64,000 bases of DNA from JAXLYE01 sp046351595 (lineage in GTDB: Bacteria > Myxococcota_A > Polyangia > Palsa-1104 > JAEUJZ01). Positions 1 to 10,343 of the stretch are shown here, one piece after another (the stretch's first letter is position 1; every line of letters starts with the position of its first letter). The stretch lies in assembly GCA_046351595.1 (NCBI GenBank), contig JAXLYE010000005.1:186001-250000 (forward strand), in the 5' to 3' direction. The translations under genes were made by a program, and so were the position numbers. Under the pieces are notes generated by a model. The model saw nothing but the letters and a program-made list of their open reading frames with translations, made no database searches and was not told where the DNA came from.

Positions 1-936
<936 letters not shown>

Positions 937-1214
937 AAGACAAACTCCGAGAAGGTCTTGGCCTGGCCGCAGCCCCCCGTTCCTCCCCGGCTCTGGAACC
1001 TGCCGGGGCCCGGCTGTCGGCGCAGGCGTCTAGGATTTCGGTCCCAGGTTAACAAAATATTCACACCGCCGACACGCCCGCGGCAGCGCCCGGCGTCGAC
1101 CAGCGGGCGGCCTGCTGTCGACCGGGGGCAGCCTGTTGTCGACCGTGCAGGCGACCGGGCCGGGCGGCCGGCCGGTACGCAGGCGAACTCGCTCACGAGA
1201 ACGCGACTTTAGCG
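937..1214. other. Intergenic region between kinase and tRNA promoter
   Basis: No credible gene is seen here. The stretch carries a short imperfect direct repeat around 1108-1145 in which the sequence CTG(C/T)TGTCGACCG recurs. The kinase ribosome site lies at the left edge and the tRNA promoter follows at the right edge. Confidence 0.5.
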
Positions 1215-1244
1215 TTGACAGGAACCGGCCGGCCGCGCTACCTA
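1215..1244 (+). promoter_or_regulatory. Sigma-70-type promoter of tRNA-Leu
   Basis: A perfect TTGACA (1215-1220) is followed after 18 bases by TACCTA (1239-1244), about 78 bases before the mature tRNA. Position and match make it the likely tRNA promoter. The call rests on the motif only. Confidence 0.6.
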
Positions 1245-1321
1245 AGTCTCACCTTGCTCGGAACTCGCAGGTCACCGCGAGCCGCCGATCCGAGAAGAGG
1301 CAGGCTGAAAACCTACACCAC

Positions 1322-1405
<84 letters not shown>

Positions 1406-1425
1406 CTCCCGACGCAGTGACGCAG

Positions 1426-1461
1426 ACGGCCCGAGGCAACCCCTCGGGCCGTTTGCTTTTG
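1426..1461 (+). terminator. Rho-independent terminator of tRNA-Leu
   Basis: ACGGCCCGAGG (1426-1436) and CCTCGGGCCGT (1442-1452) form a perfect 11-bp stem with a 5-base loop. The T-rich run TTGCTTTT follows. It lies 21 bases after the tRNA and before the receptor gene, so it should separate the two transcripts. Confidence 0.85.
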
Positions 1462-1497
1462 GCGGTTTGTTTTGGCCGGGACGCGGGAGCGGCTAGC

Positions 1498-4236
1498 ATG
1501 TCGCACATGCTGACGCGGCGCGGACCTTACGCGCGTCAAAAGCCCTCGGGGTCCATGCGATACGCACGTTCGGGTTTTCTGTTTCTGGGATCGCTCTGCG
1601 CGACCTTCGCGCTCGAGGCAGAGCTTACAAGCCGTAGCGCCTGGGCCGAAGAGCCGCCGGCGAGCGCGGCGCCCCCTGCAGCGGCGGCACCGGCTCCGGC
1701 GACTACCGGCGCTCCACCCGCGAAGGCCGTCGCACCGTCGGCACCGGCCGCTGCTGCGCCCGCGCCGGCCGTCGTGCCGTCGGCACCGGCCGCTGCACCG
1801 GCCGCTGCACCGGCCGCTGCACCGGCCGCTGCACCGGCCGCTGCTCTGGCAGACGTCGCGCCCGCGCCCGGCGCCGCCGCGGACGCCTCGGCCGACGAGC
1901 CGCCGCCAGCCGGCTTCACCGCCGACGGCGCGCGCGCGCGCCCGGCCGATGCCGTGCCGTTTGCCGGCGTGGTGCTCGAGAAGGGGACGCGCAACCCGCT
2001 CGCCGGCACGCGCGTGACGCTGACGCCGTGGCGCGAGCTGCCGCCGGATCCGAGCAAGCCGAAGAAGAAGAGCGAGCGCCCGCGCGGCGAGGCGACTGGC
2101 GAGCCGATCGAGCTCACCACCGACGCGGGCGGTCGCTTCGATCAGCCCGAGCTCGCCCCCGGCACCTACCTTTTGACGCTGCGCGGGCCGCTCATCGAGC
2201 GCGTCGACAGCGTCGAGCAGATTGAAAAAGGCAAGAAGAAGACCATCACCTACTACGCGCCGCCCAAGCGCAACCGCTTCGAGGTGGTGGTGCGCGCCGA
2301 GGCCGTCCGCAAGGACGTCAGCGAGCAGGTGATCTCCGTCGAGGAGCTGAAGCGCATCCCGGGCACGCAGAACGACGTGCTCAAGGCGGTGCAGAACCTG
2401 CCGGGCGTCGCGCGCGCGCCCTTCGGCGGCGGCCTGCTGGTGGTCTGGGGCTCGGCGCCGGGCGACACCCGCATCTACGCCGACGGCGTCGCCATCCCCC
2501 GCGCCTACCACTTCGGCGGCTTCCGCTCGACCGTGAACTCGGAGTTCGTCGAGTCGCTGACGTTCAAGCCCGGCGCCTACAGCGCCGACTACGGCCGCGG
2601 CCTCGGCGGTCTCATCGACGTGCAGACGCGCGCGCCCAAGAGCGACCGCATCCACGGCTCGGTGACCCTCGACCTCATCGACGGCTCGGTGACGCTCGAG
2701 GGGCCGATCACCAAGAAGCTGTATGTCGCGGCCGGCGCGCGCATAAGCTGGATCGCGGCGTTCTTGCCGCTGTTCAACACCAGCAACTTCCAGATCTCGC
2801 CGTTCTACTGGGACTACCAGCTGTCGCTGCGCTACCGCCCGACGCAGCAGGACGACATCGACGTCTTCGTCTTCGGCTCGACCGACAACGTCTCGGCCCG
2901 CATCGCCAACCCCGACCCAGCGGTCAGCGTCGACATCGACAGCAAGAACTACTTCGGCCGCGCGCGCGTCCGCTGGACCCACCGCTTCTCGTCGAAGACC
3001 GCGCTGATGATCATGCCGTCGATCGGCGGCGACACCTTCCGCGTCGGCTTCGGCGATGGCGGTGCCGGCGGCGTGGCGCTCAAGCTCGACGTGCTGCAGC
3101 TCGGGTACAACCTGCGCGCCGACCTGCGCCACCGCTTCAGCGACGCGCTCAGCCTGAACGGCGGCGTCGACTTCGAGGGCACGTGGTCCAAGTTCGACGT
3201 CATCGCGCCGGCGGCCGGCGGCGGCAACTCCGCGGGCGATCCGGGCGGCGCCGGCCAGGGCGCCAGCGCCATCACGCTCAACTCCTCCCGCCGCGAGCTC
3301 TCGGAGTTCAACGCGATCCGCACCGCGCCGTATGCCATCGCGCGCATCGAGCTCCTGAACAAGCGCCTCTTGATCTCGCCGCAGATCCGGCTGGAGACCA
3401 CGTTCATCCAGGGCTTCAACGACGCGGTCTCGCGCACGCTGCTCAGCCCCGAGCCGCGCCTGTTCGTGAGCGGCCAGGTCGTGCCGCGCTACCTCCTGCT
3501 CAAGTTCGGCATGGGCATGTTCAGCCAGCTGGCGCTGCCGCAGGAGCTCAACCAGACCTTCGGCAACCCCAACCTCGAGTTCCAGCGCGGCGCCACCTAC
3601 GTCGCCGGAGTCGAGAGCGAGCCGACGCCGACGCTGTTCTTCCAGGGCCAGTTCTTCTACAAGGACCTGCACCTCATGGTCGTCAGCGACCCGACGCTGC
3701 GCTTCACAAACGGCGGCCTCGGTCGTGTCATCGGCGGCGACTTCCTGTTGCGGCAGAAGCTGTGGAAGGGGCTGTTCGGCTGGGTCGCGTACACGATCTC
3801 GCGCTCCGAGCGCAAGGACCGGCCCGATCAGCCCTGGCGGCTGTTCCGCTACGACCAGACGCACATCCTGACGCTCGTCGCCAGCTACAAGCTGCCGTGG
3901 TGGAACCTGGAGGTCGGGCTGCGCTTCCGCTACGTCACCGGCAACCCGACGACGCCGCAGATCGGCGGCCTGCGCGACACCGTGCAGCAGACCTGGGTGC
4001 CGGTCCTGGGCGATACCTACTCGGCGCGGCTGCCCGACTTCCACCAGCTCGACCTGCGCGTCGACAAGACCTGGGTCTTCAACCGCTGGAAGCTCGGCCT
4101 GTACCTGGACATCCAGAACCTCTACAACCAGAGCAACACCGAGACGCTGGTGTACGGCGGTCGGCAGCTCTTCCAGAGCGCCCCCGTCGCCGGCATCCCG
4201 TTCTTCCCCAACATTGGCCTGCGAGCGGACTTCTGA
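1498..4236 (+). CDS. TonB-dependent receptor-like outer-membrane protein
   Basis: This 912-residue protein has the architecture of a myxobacterial TonB-dependent receptor: a signal peptide ending near SAWA, an Ala/Pro-rich stretch containing 12-bp tandem repeats (about residues 55-135), a carboxypeptidase-regulatory-like beta domain (about 150-245), a plug domain (about 255-385, with IYADGVAIP and GGLIDVQTRAP) and a beta-barrel ending in the aromatic terminus LRADF. It should take up a ligand across the outer membrane using TonB energy; the substrate is unknown. ATG 1498 is chosen because GGGAG lies 8 bases upstream. ATG 1555 gives a more compact signal peptide and remains possible. Earlier in-frame codons run into the tRNA terminator. 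The stop overlaps the next start (TGATG). Confidence 0.88.
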   Translation: MSHMLTRRGPYARQKPSGSMRYARSGFLFLGSLCATFALEAELTSRSAWAEEPPASAAPPAAAAPAPATTGAPPAKAVAPSAPAAAAPAPAVVPSAPAAAPAAAPAAAPAAAPAAALADVAPAPGAAADASADEPPPAGFTADGARARPADAVPFAGVVLEKGTRNPLAGTRVTLTPWRELPPDPSKPKKKSERPRGEATGEPIELTTDAGGRFDQPELAPGTYLLTLRGPLIERVDSVEQIEKGKKKTITYYAPPKRNRFEVVVRAEAVRKDVSEQVISVEELKRIPGTQNDVLKAVQNLPGVARAPFGGGLLVVWGSAPGDTRIYADGVAIPRAYHFGGFRSTVNSEFVESLTFKPGAYSADYGRGLGGLIDVQTRAPKSDRIHGSVTLDLIDGSVTLEGPITKKLYVAAGARISWIAAFLPLFNTSNFQISPFYWDYQLSLRYRPTQQDDIDVFVFGSTDNVSARIANPDPAVSVDIDSKNYFGRARVRWTHRFSSKTALMIMPSIGGDTFRVGFGDGGAGGVALKLDVLQLGYNLRADLRHRFSDALSLNGGVDFEGTWSKFDVIAPAAGGGNSAGDPGGAGQGASAITLNSSRRELSEFNAIRTAPYAIARIELLNKRLLISPQIRLETTFIQGFNDAVSRTLLSPEPRLFVSGQVVPRYLLLKFGMGMFSQLALPQELNQTFGNPNLEFQRGATYVAGVESEPTPTLFFQGQFFYKDLHLMVVSDPTLRFTNGGLGRVIGGDFLLRQKLWKGLFGWVAYTISRSERKDRPDQPWRLFRYDQTHILTLVASYKLPWWNLEVGLRFRYVTGNPTTPQIGGLRDTVQQTWVPVLGDTYSARLPDFHQLDLRVDKTWVFNRWKLGLYLDIQNLYNQSNTETLVYGGRQLFQSAPVAGIPFFPNIGLRADF

Positions 4237-5366
4237 TGCGCTGCCTCCTTGCCCTGCTCACGCTGCTGCCGCTTTTCACGGGCGGCTGCTCCCTGGACAT
4301 CGACTCCGACTCGCTGGTGCGCGAGCTGCGCGTGCTGGCGATCCGCGCCGGCGACCCCGAGCCCGGCAGCGAGTCCGACGTCCAGGCCACGATCTCGCTC
4401 AGCGGCGGCGGCGATCTGGTGTTCACGCGCGACCACATCGATCTGGCGGCGCTGGTGGCGGCACCGACGGGACCGGGCCGGCGCATCGCGGCGCCGCGGC
4501 CGCTGCGCTACGACTGGTACCTGTGCATCGGGCTGGCGTCGCTGACGGTGCCGGGCACGCTCGACCCTGCGTGCAACAAGTTCCTGCCCAGCGACCCGCC
4601 GCCCGAGATGAACCCGGCGCTCCTTCTGCTGGGCAGCGGCGAGCGGCTGCGGCTGCCGACGGCGGTGCTCAAGGAGGCCGTCGGGCGCCTGCTGCAGGTG
4701 CAGCTCGCGATGGCCCGAGGCAGCGGCGCAGGCATGGACATGGGCACGGGCACGGGCATGGACATGGGCACGGGCATGGAGGAGCTGCCGAAGGCGATGG
4801 TCCTGCCGCTGCCGGTCCTGGTCCGCGCCAGCGCGGTTTCAGGCGACCCCAAGGACAGCCGCGACAGCGAGGCCGCCTTCACCTTCCTGCGCGTGATCGT
4901 CGCGCTGCCCGGCATGAGCCTGCCGCCGCCGAACCACAACCCGGTCTTCCGGTCGATGGTGGCCGGTCCGACGTCGCGCGACACCGAGGGCGCGGCGCCG
5001 ATGCAGGCGCTCATGCCGTGCTCGGCCCAGGCGATGCTCGACGGCAGCTGCAGCCGCTACCTGCTCGGCCGCGACGAGACCGTGTTCCTCGTCGGCAGCG
5101 CCCAGGACGGCTCGCTCGAGCGCTACACCCCGCTCGACGCCAGCGGCCGCGGCGAGATCAGCGAGCGCATGCGCTACAGCTGGTTCGTCACCGACGGCGA
5201 GTTCAAGGAGGAGCGGACCGGCGACGCCCAGCCCGAGAACCAGTGGAAGAGCGAGGGCAAGCGCCCGGCGCCGCCCGAGGTCCAGGTGGTGCAGGTCTTT
5301 TTCGTGCTGCAGGACGAGCGCGGCGGCGCGGACTGGTCCGCCTTCGAGCTTGCGCTCAAGCCCTGA
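4236..5366 (+). CDS. Lipoprotein coupled to the TonB-dependent receptor
   Basis: A 376-residue protein with a type II signal peptide and lipobox FTGGC near residue 18, so it is probably lipid-anchored. The start overlaps the receptor stop by one base, which points to translational coupling and a shared function such as ligand capture or receptor accessory. No known domain is recognised. A Met/Gly stretch (GMDMGTGTGMDMGTGM) comes from a short tandem DNA repeat at about 4731-4782. Several Cys residues suggest a folded extracytoplasmic protein. Confidence 0.85.
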   Translation: MRCLLALLTLLPLFTGGCSLDIDSDSLVRELRVLAIRAGDPEPGSESDVQATISLSGGGDLVFTRDHIDLAALVAAPTGPGRRIAAPRPLRYDWYLCIGLASLTVPGTLDPACNKFLPSDPPPEMNPALLLLGSGERLRLPTAVLKEAVGRLLQVQLAMARGSGAGMDMGTGTGMDMGTGMEELPKAMVLPLPVLVRASAVSGDPKDSRDSEAAFTFLRVIVALPGMSLPPPNHNPVFRSMVAGPTSRDTEGAAPMQALMPCSAQAMLDGSCSRYLLGRDETVFLVGSAQDGSLERYTPLDASGRGEISERMRYSWFVTDGEFKEERTGDAQPENQWKSEGKRPAPPEVQVVQVFFVLQDERGGADWSAFELALKP

Positions 5367-5592
5367 TCCCGCGGCGGGCCCGGTCCTTCGCGCTACCCGG
5401 ACGGCGCCCGGCTCGCTCGAACCTGTCGAGCGAGGCCGTGGAAGGCTCCCTCGGAGCGCGGCTCACGACCGGGTTCCCGACGCATCCTCCGTCACGCAGC
5501 GGCTGTAAGCCCCGGCGATCCCAGTCACACCGGCGCGCCGCGTTACCGGGGCGACCCTCCCCTCAGCAGGAGCCTCTGGTATCCTGGCCGTT

Positions 5593-8193
5593 ATGTTGAG
5601 TGACCGCCTGCGCCGTCGTGGATCCGGAGGAGCCCGGACCGCGCCCGCAGACCTCTCGCCGGGCGCGCCGTCGAGCCGCCGGGCTCCCGCCGGCCCGCCA
5701 TCGGGTCCGCGATTTGGCCCGCCAGCGGGCCCGCTCTCTGGCCCGAACCCGGCCCCGCGCGACGCCGCACCGGGATCCCGCCGCCTGCCGCGTGCGGGCG
5801 CGCTCGGCCTCGGCCTGCTCATCGCAGCCGGGGCCGTCGGGATCGGCGCGGCGGGCTCGCTGCACGTCGTGTACGCCGCCGATCCGCAGCCCGCGCCCGT
5901 CCGCCCCGGCGGCACGGTCCCCGGCGGTTCGAGCCCCGCGGCCCCGGCTGCGAAGACGACCCCGGCGGCCTCGCCTGCGGCGCCCCGGCCCGCGGCCGAC
6001 GGCGGTGCGGCGGACGGCGGCGCGCCGCGCGATGCCGGCGCCGCGCCCGATGCCGCGCCCGCCGACGGCGGCACCAGCGACGGCGGCGGCGACGGCGGCA
6101 GCGGCGGCATCTCGCCGCCGACGATGGACCCCGAGCTGCGCGCCCGCCTCGACGCCCTCGAGGCGCAGAACGACATCTTCCTGAACCAGATCGGCAACCG
6201 CCAGACCCAGCTGAAGAACGCCATCCTCGCGGTCAGCGGCCAGGTCAGCGCCTCGCAGACGCCGACGCCGACCTCGGTGCGCGACCTGTTCCGGGCGACC
6301 GGCGAGATGGTCGTCTCGCAGGTCCTGCGCCACGAGGGCACGGTCTACGCGGTCAACTTCTCGGCCGACGGCAAGCGCCTGATCACCGCGAGCTCCGACG
6401 GGGCGGCGCGCATCTGGGACGCGGCCACGCTGCAGAACACCCTGACCCTGCGCGGCCACACCCAGGAGGTCTTCTCCGCCTCCTTCTCGGCCGACGGCAA
6501 GCGCGTGATCACCGCGAGCGCCGACCGCACCGCCAAGCTCTGGGACGCGACGACCGGGCAGGCGCTGGTGACGTTTACCGGCCACACCCAGGAGGTCAAC
6601 GTCGCCGTGCTCTCGCGCGACGGCAGCCGCGTGGTCACCGCCGGCGGCGACAACGTCGCCAAGGTCTGGGACGCCCGCACCGGCCGCGCGCTCTTGACGC
6701 TGACCGGGCACGAGGGGCCGGTGCTCGCCGTCGCCATCTCGCCCGACGGCGGCCGCGTGGTCACCGGCTCCAGCGACGACACGGCGCGGATCTGGGACGC
6801 GCGCGCCGGCCGCGCGATCTTCAACCTGACCGGCCACGGCGAGGACGTGACCTCGGTCGTCTTCTCGCCCAACGGCCAGCGCGTGCTGACCGCGGGCCGC
6901 GACAAGAAGGCGATCATCTGGGAGGCCGCGACCGGCCGCCAGCACCTGACGCTGCACGACCCGGAAGAGGGCATGCGCACCGCCGCCTACTCGGCCGACG
7001 GGCTGCGCGTGGTCACCGCGACCGGCGGCCGGCTGGCGCGCGTGTTCGACGCCATCTCGGGGCGGCCGCTGTACGTGTTAAAGGGCCACACCCAGGACGT
7101 GCGCGGCGCCGTGTTCTCGCCCGACCTCGGCCGCGTCGCCACCGCCTCCAGCGACGCGACGGCGCGGGTCTGGGACGTGCGCTCGGGCCGCTACGGGCAG
7201 CTGTTCCAGGCCAAGGCCGAGATCAACAGCGCCGCGTTCTCGCCCGACGCGCAGCGCGTGGTCACCGCGCACATCGACCACAACGTGCTGGTCTGGAACG
7301 CCAAGACCGAGCGCGCGATGGCGCTGCTCTCGGGCCACTCCGGCGAGGTCACGCAGGCCCTGTTCTCGCCGAGCGGCCTCAAGATCGCATCGAGCTCGGT
7401 CGACCGCACGGTGCGGCTGTGGGACGTGCGCACAAGCGCCGCCCAGGTGCTGCAGGGGCACGCCGGCGCGGTCCACGGCGTCGGCTTCTCGCCCGACGGC
7501 ACCAAGCTGTGCAGCGCCAGCGCCGACCGCACCGTGCGCATCTGGGACATAAAGCCCGCCGGGCCGGTGGCGCTCGCGCAGACGCTGCAGGGCCACACCG
7601 GCGAGGTCCGCGCCTGCGCCTTCTCGCCCGACGGCACCCGCGCGGTCACCGCGAGCTCCGACGGCAACGCCCGCGTCTGGGACGTGCTGACCGGGCAGAG
7701 CCTGAAGGTCCTGCAGGGCCACACGCAGGACGTGCTGGCGGCGACGTTCTCGCCCGGCGGCGCCCGCATCGCCACCGCCAGCGCCGACGGCACCGCGCTG
7801 GTCTGGGACGCCCAGACCGGGCAGGTCCAGCTGACGCTCAGCGGCCACGGCACCGTGGTGCGCTCGGTGGTCTTCTCGCCCGACGGCAACCTCATCGCCA
7901 CGGCCGGCGAGGACCACAGCGCCCGGATCTGGGAGGCGCGCACCGGCAAGGCGATGCTGACGCTGGAGGACCGCGCCGGCGGCGTGCGCTCGGTCCAGTT
8001 CATCCCCGACGGCACGCGCGTCATCCTCGCGGGCGGCGACGGCACCGCGCGCATCCTCCTGGCCAGCGTCGACGGCCTCTTGAGCTTCGGCTGCCGGGTG
8101 CTGCGCGGCACCGACCTGTACCCCGAGGTGCAGTCGGCCTGCGACCGCTTCCCCGACGACGGCCGGGTGCAGCCGCCGACGCCGACCCAGTAG
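5593..8193 (+). CDS. Membrane-anchored WD40 protein with 14 repeats
   Basis: An 866-residue protein with a Pro/Arg-rich N-terminus, one membrane segment (about residues 69-92), an Ala/Pro/Asp linker, a short coiled coil (about 176-216) and 14 WD40 repeats (about 243-830). Most repeats have the form GHxxxV...FSPDG...ATASxDxTARVWD. Fourteen repeats fit two seven-bladed propellers. The short tail holds two Cys. The function is probably a protein-interaction scaffold outside or at the membrane; the partner is unknown. Repeats 6, 8 and 14 lack the GH dipeptide and look the most diverged. The start ATG has only a distant AGGAG (about 24 bases upstream), so the N-terminus is less certain than the propellers. 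Confidence 0.9.
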   Translation: MLSDRLRRRGSGGARTAPADLSPGAPSSRRAPAGPPSGPRFGPPAGPLSGPNPAPRDAAPGSRRLPRAGALGLGLLIAAGAVGIGAAGSLHVVYAADPQPAPVRPGGTVPGGSSPAAPAAKTTPAASPAAPRPAADGGAADGGAPRDAGAAPDAAPADGGTSDGGGDGGSGGISPPTMDPELRARLDALEAQNDIFLNQIGNRQTQLKNAILAVSGQVSASQTPTPTSVRDLFRATGEMVVSQVLRHEGTVYAVNFSADGKRLITASSDGAARIWDAATLQNTLTLRGHTQEVFSASFSADGKRVITASADRTAKLWDATTGQALVTFTGHTQEVNVAVLSRDGSRVVTAGGDNVAKVWDARTGRALLTLTGHEGPVLAVAISPDGGRVVTGSSDDTARIWDARAGRAIFNLTGHGEDVTSVVFSPNGQRVLTAGRDKKAIIWEAATGRQHLTLHDPEEGMRTAAYSADGLRVVTATGGRLARVFDAISGRPLYVLKGHTQDVRGAVFSPDLGRVATASSDATARVWDVRSGRYGQLFQAKAEINSAAFSPDAQRVVTAHIDHNVLVWNAKTERAMALLSGHSGEVTQALFSPSGLKIASSSVDRTVRLWDVRTSAAQVLQGHAGAVHGVGFSPDGTKLCSASADRTVRIWDIKPAGPVALAQTLQGHTGEVRACAFSPDGTRAVTASSDGNARVWDVLTGQSLKVLQGHTQDVLAATFSPGGARIATASADGTALVWDAQTGQVQLTLSGHGTVVRSVVFSPDGNLIATAGEDHSARIWEARTGKAMLTLEDRAGGVRSVQFIPDGTRVILAGGDGTARILLASVDGLLSFGCRVLRGTDLYPEVQSACDRFPDDGRVQPPTPTQ

Positions 8194-8229
8194 CCGCGCC
8201 GCGCCGCCGGCTCTAGACCGGCGCTCCCG

Positions 8230-8612
8230 GCGGCGCGCCGAGCGTGCGCGGAGGCTCCGTGTACACGGCGGGCGGCGCGCGGAGCGTGCGCGGAGGCTCC
8301 GTGCAAGAAGGTGCGGGGCGCGGAGGGGGTGCGGAGCTCCGTGCTGGCAACGTGCGGCGCGCAGAGCCTGTCCGGAGGCTCCGTGCCGGCAAGGTGCAGC
8401 GCGCGGACCCGTGTCCGGAGGCTCCGTGCGGGCAAAGTGCAGCGCGCGGAGCGTGTCCGGAGGCTCCGTGCACAGAAGTGCGGGGCGCGGAGGGGGCGCG
8501 GAGCTCCGTGCCGGCCGAGTGCGGCGCGCGGGGCGTGTCCGGAGGCTCCGTGCACGGCCCGTGCGGCGCGCCGAGCGTGAGCGGAGGCTCGGTGCACGGG
8601 CCTGCAGACAAG
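8230..8612. repeat. 42-bp tandem repeat array with 167-bp higher-order period
   Basis: Nine units, each carrying CGGAG(G)CTCCGTG, begin at 8249, 8291, 8332, 8373, 8416, 8458, 8499, 8540 and 8582 (spacing 41-43 bases). Units four apart match best: 8291/8458, 8332/8499 and 8373/8540 are each 167 bases apart, and the shortened core CGGAGCTCCG occurs only in the units at 8332 and 8499. A four-unit block was therefore duplicated. The core is self-complementary and could fold. The array lies between convergent genes. Unit lengths are not multiples of three, which argues against coding. Confidence 0.85.
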
Positions 8613-8673
8613 TTGGACCGACCCATGGGCTCGGTGCACGGGCCCGCCCGGCTCGCCCGGTCGAGGGCGCGTC

Positions 8674-9693
8674 CTACAGCTTGGCCAGCCGCTGCAGCAG
8701 CTGCGTCACCAGGTGGCTCTTGGGCAGCGCCTGCAGCTGCTCGGTCGCGCGCTCGACGAGCTCAGGCGGCGCGCGGCGGCTCCGCGCGAGCAGCTCGACC
8801 GCGGTGATCAGGAAGCGCGTGGCCTCGGCCGGGTTCTGCCCGCAGGTCGCGGCCAGGCCGAGCGCGACGCGGGCGGCGCTGTCCGTGAGGTCCGCCTGCT
8901 CGCGCAGCTGCAGGGCCTGCGTGTACGCGGCGCGCGCCTCGCCGAGCTGCCCGAGCCGCGCCCGCGCGTAGCCCAGCCACTCCAGATCGCGCGCGAGCAG
9001 CGCCGGCCGCCCGGCCTCGCGCAGCGACACCGCGCGCTTGAGCGGCGCCACCGCAAGCTCGAGCTCGCCCTGCGCGGCCCGCCCGCGCCCGAGCAGCGAC
9101 GAGGCGTCGGCGAGCAGGCGGCGCTCGGTGGCGTCGAGCGGCCGGTCGCGCTCGGCGCGCAGCTCGAGCGCATCGAGCGCGGCCTGGCCGCACAGCCGGC
9201 AGCCCTCGAAGTGCTGCTCGGAGGCGTCGATCTCGCCGAGCACCACCAGCGCCGCCGCGAAGCCGAGCCGGTCGCCGGCCGCCTGCGCCGCCGCCAGCTC
9301 GGCCTGCGCCCGCGACCGCGCGGCCTCGGGGTCGTCGTCGCCGCGCAGCAGCGCCTCGGCCAGCTCGGTCGCGCGGCTCGCGATCGGCAGCCCGGCGTCG
9401 CGGTAGCTCGCGGTGGCTGCCGAAAGGAAGCGCCGCGCCAGCCCGAGGTGCCGCCGCTGCAAGAGCAGCTCACCGACGAGCGCCTGGAGCGGCGCGCGCA
9501 GCCACGCCGCCTCGCCGGCCGCCGCGAGCCCCAGGCGCACCGCCTGCAGCGCCGGCCGCGCCTGCCCGCGCTCGAGCAGCAGCCGGCCGATGCGGTGGCA
9601 GCAGCGGGCCTGGCTGTCCTCGTCCCCCGCCTGCTGGAACAGCGCCAGATCGGCGAAGAGGGCGTCAAGGCGGCTGGGCGGCGCAGGAGCCAC
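8674..9693 (-). CDS. TPR-like helical repeat protein
   Basis: A 339-residue protein rich in Ala, Leu, Arg and Glu with repeated helix pairs typical of tetratricopeptide repeats, for example ARDLEWLGYARARLGQLGEA near residue 240. No signal peptide or membrane segment is seen, so it is probably cytoplasmic. It starts with GTG and has no clear ribosome site. It is the last gene of a minus-strand run that begins with the PEGA kinase at 19.2 kb, so a role in that kinase's signalling is a reasonable inference. No enzyme motif is visible. Confidence 0.78.
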   Translation of the reverse strand: MAPAPPSRLDALFADLALFQQAGDEDSQARCCHRIGRLLLERGQARPALQAVRLGLAAAGEAAWLRAPLQALVGELLLQRRHLGLARRFLSAATASYRDAGLPIASRATELAEALLRGDDDPEAARSRAQAELAAAQAAGDRLGFAAALVVLGEIDASEQHFEGCRLCGQAALDALELRAERDRPLDATERRLLADASSLLGRGRAAQGELELAVAPLKRAVSLREAGRPALLARDLEWLGYARARLGQLGEARAAYTQALQLREQADLTDSAARVALGLAATCGQNPAEATRFLITAVELLARSRRAPPELVERATEQLQALPKSHLVTQLLQRLAKL

Positions 9694-9736
9694 GGAGAGT
9701 CATCTTATCGCAGCCGCGCGCTCCGCGGCGCGGGCC

Positions 9737-10315
9737 TCAGCGGAACGGGCTCAGCAGGAGGAACAGCGAGCCGAGGTTGGCGCCGACGGTCAGCTGCAGC
9801 TCGTTGGCGAGCACGCCATTGCTGTAGTGCAGCAGCTGGTGCGCGAGCTCGAGCGACAGCAGCATGCCGATGAAGTGCGCGGAGAAGCCGTGGCGCAGGC
9901 CGACCGCCGTTTCGCCGGCCGCGGCACCGACGCATAGGCGCGGCGTATAGGCGACCGTGGCGAGCAGCAGGTTGCCGTAGCCGACGCCCAGGCCGAGCGT
10001 GCCCAGGTGCACAGGGGGGCCGCCGGCGTCGTCGCTGCGGTAGGCGTAGCCGAGCTCGGGCAGCAGCCACAGCGACGGCTCGAACAGGCGGTCGGCGAGG
10101 CCGCTGCCGGGCCAGCCGATGGCGCCGCCGAGCTCGACGCCGACGCCGAGGCCGTCCATCTGCGCCGGCGGCTGGCTGCTGCCGAGCGAGAAGGCCGGGC
10201 CGAGGCGCGCCCGCAGCGTCGGCTGCACGTACAGATCCTCGGCGCTCGGGCGGGCCTGCGCCGGGGACGCAGAGCCGACCGCCACCGCCACCGCCAGGAA
10301 GCCGGGACCCTTCAT
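9737..10315 (-). CDS. Small outer-membrane beta-barrel-like protein
   Basis: A 192-residue protein with a signal peptide (MKGPGFLAVAVAVGSASPAQA) and alternating hydrophobic, Gly-rich strands ending in LLLSPFR, consistent with a small outer-membrane barrel. ATG 10315 fits the signal peptide and has GGGGGCGG just upstream. An in-frame ATG at 10336 would add seven residues. It sits 28 bases after the stop of the FG-GAP fragment (7 bases if the upstream start is used), so they are probably cotranscribed. No family is recognised. Confidence 0.72.
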   Translation of the reverse strand: MKGPGFLAVAVAVGSASPAQARPSAEDLYVQPTLRARLGPAFSLGSSQPPAQMDGLGVGVELGGAIGWPGSGLADRLFEPSLWLLPELGYAYRSDDAGGPPVHLGTLGLGVGYGNLLLATVAYTPRLCVGAAAGETAVGLRHGFSAHFIGMLLSLELAHQLLHYSNGVLANELQLTVGANLGSLFLLLSPFR

Positions 10316-10343
10316 TCGCCGCCCCCACATCGCCATCGCCTGG

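Noticed and set aside
1417..1497. Earlier start for the TonB-dependent-receptor gene
   Set aside because: The 27 extra codons run through the tRNA terminator hairpin, while ATG 1498 has a well-placed GGGAG.
8230..8612. CRISPR array
   Set aside because: Units are contiguous and diverged; there are no uniform unique spacers and no cas genes.
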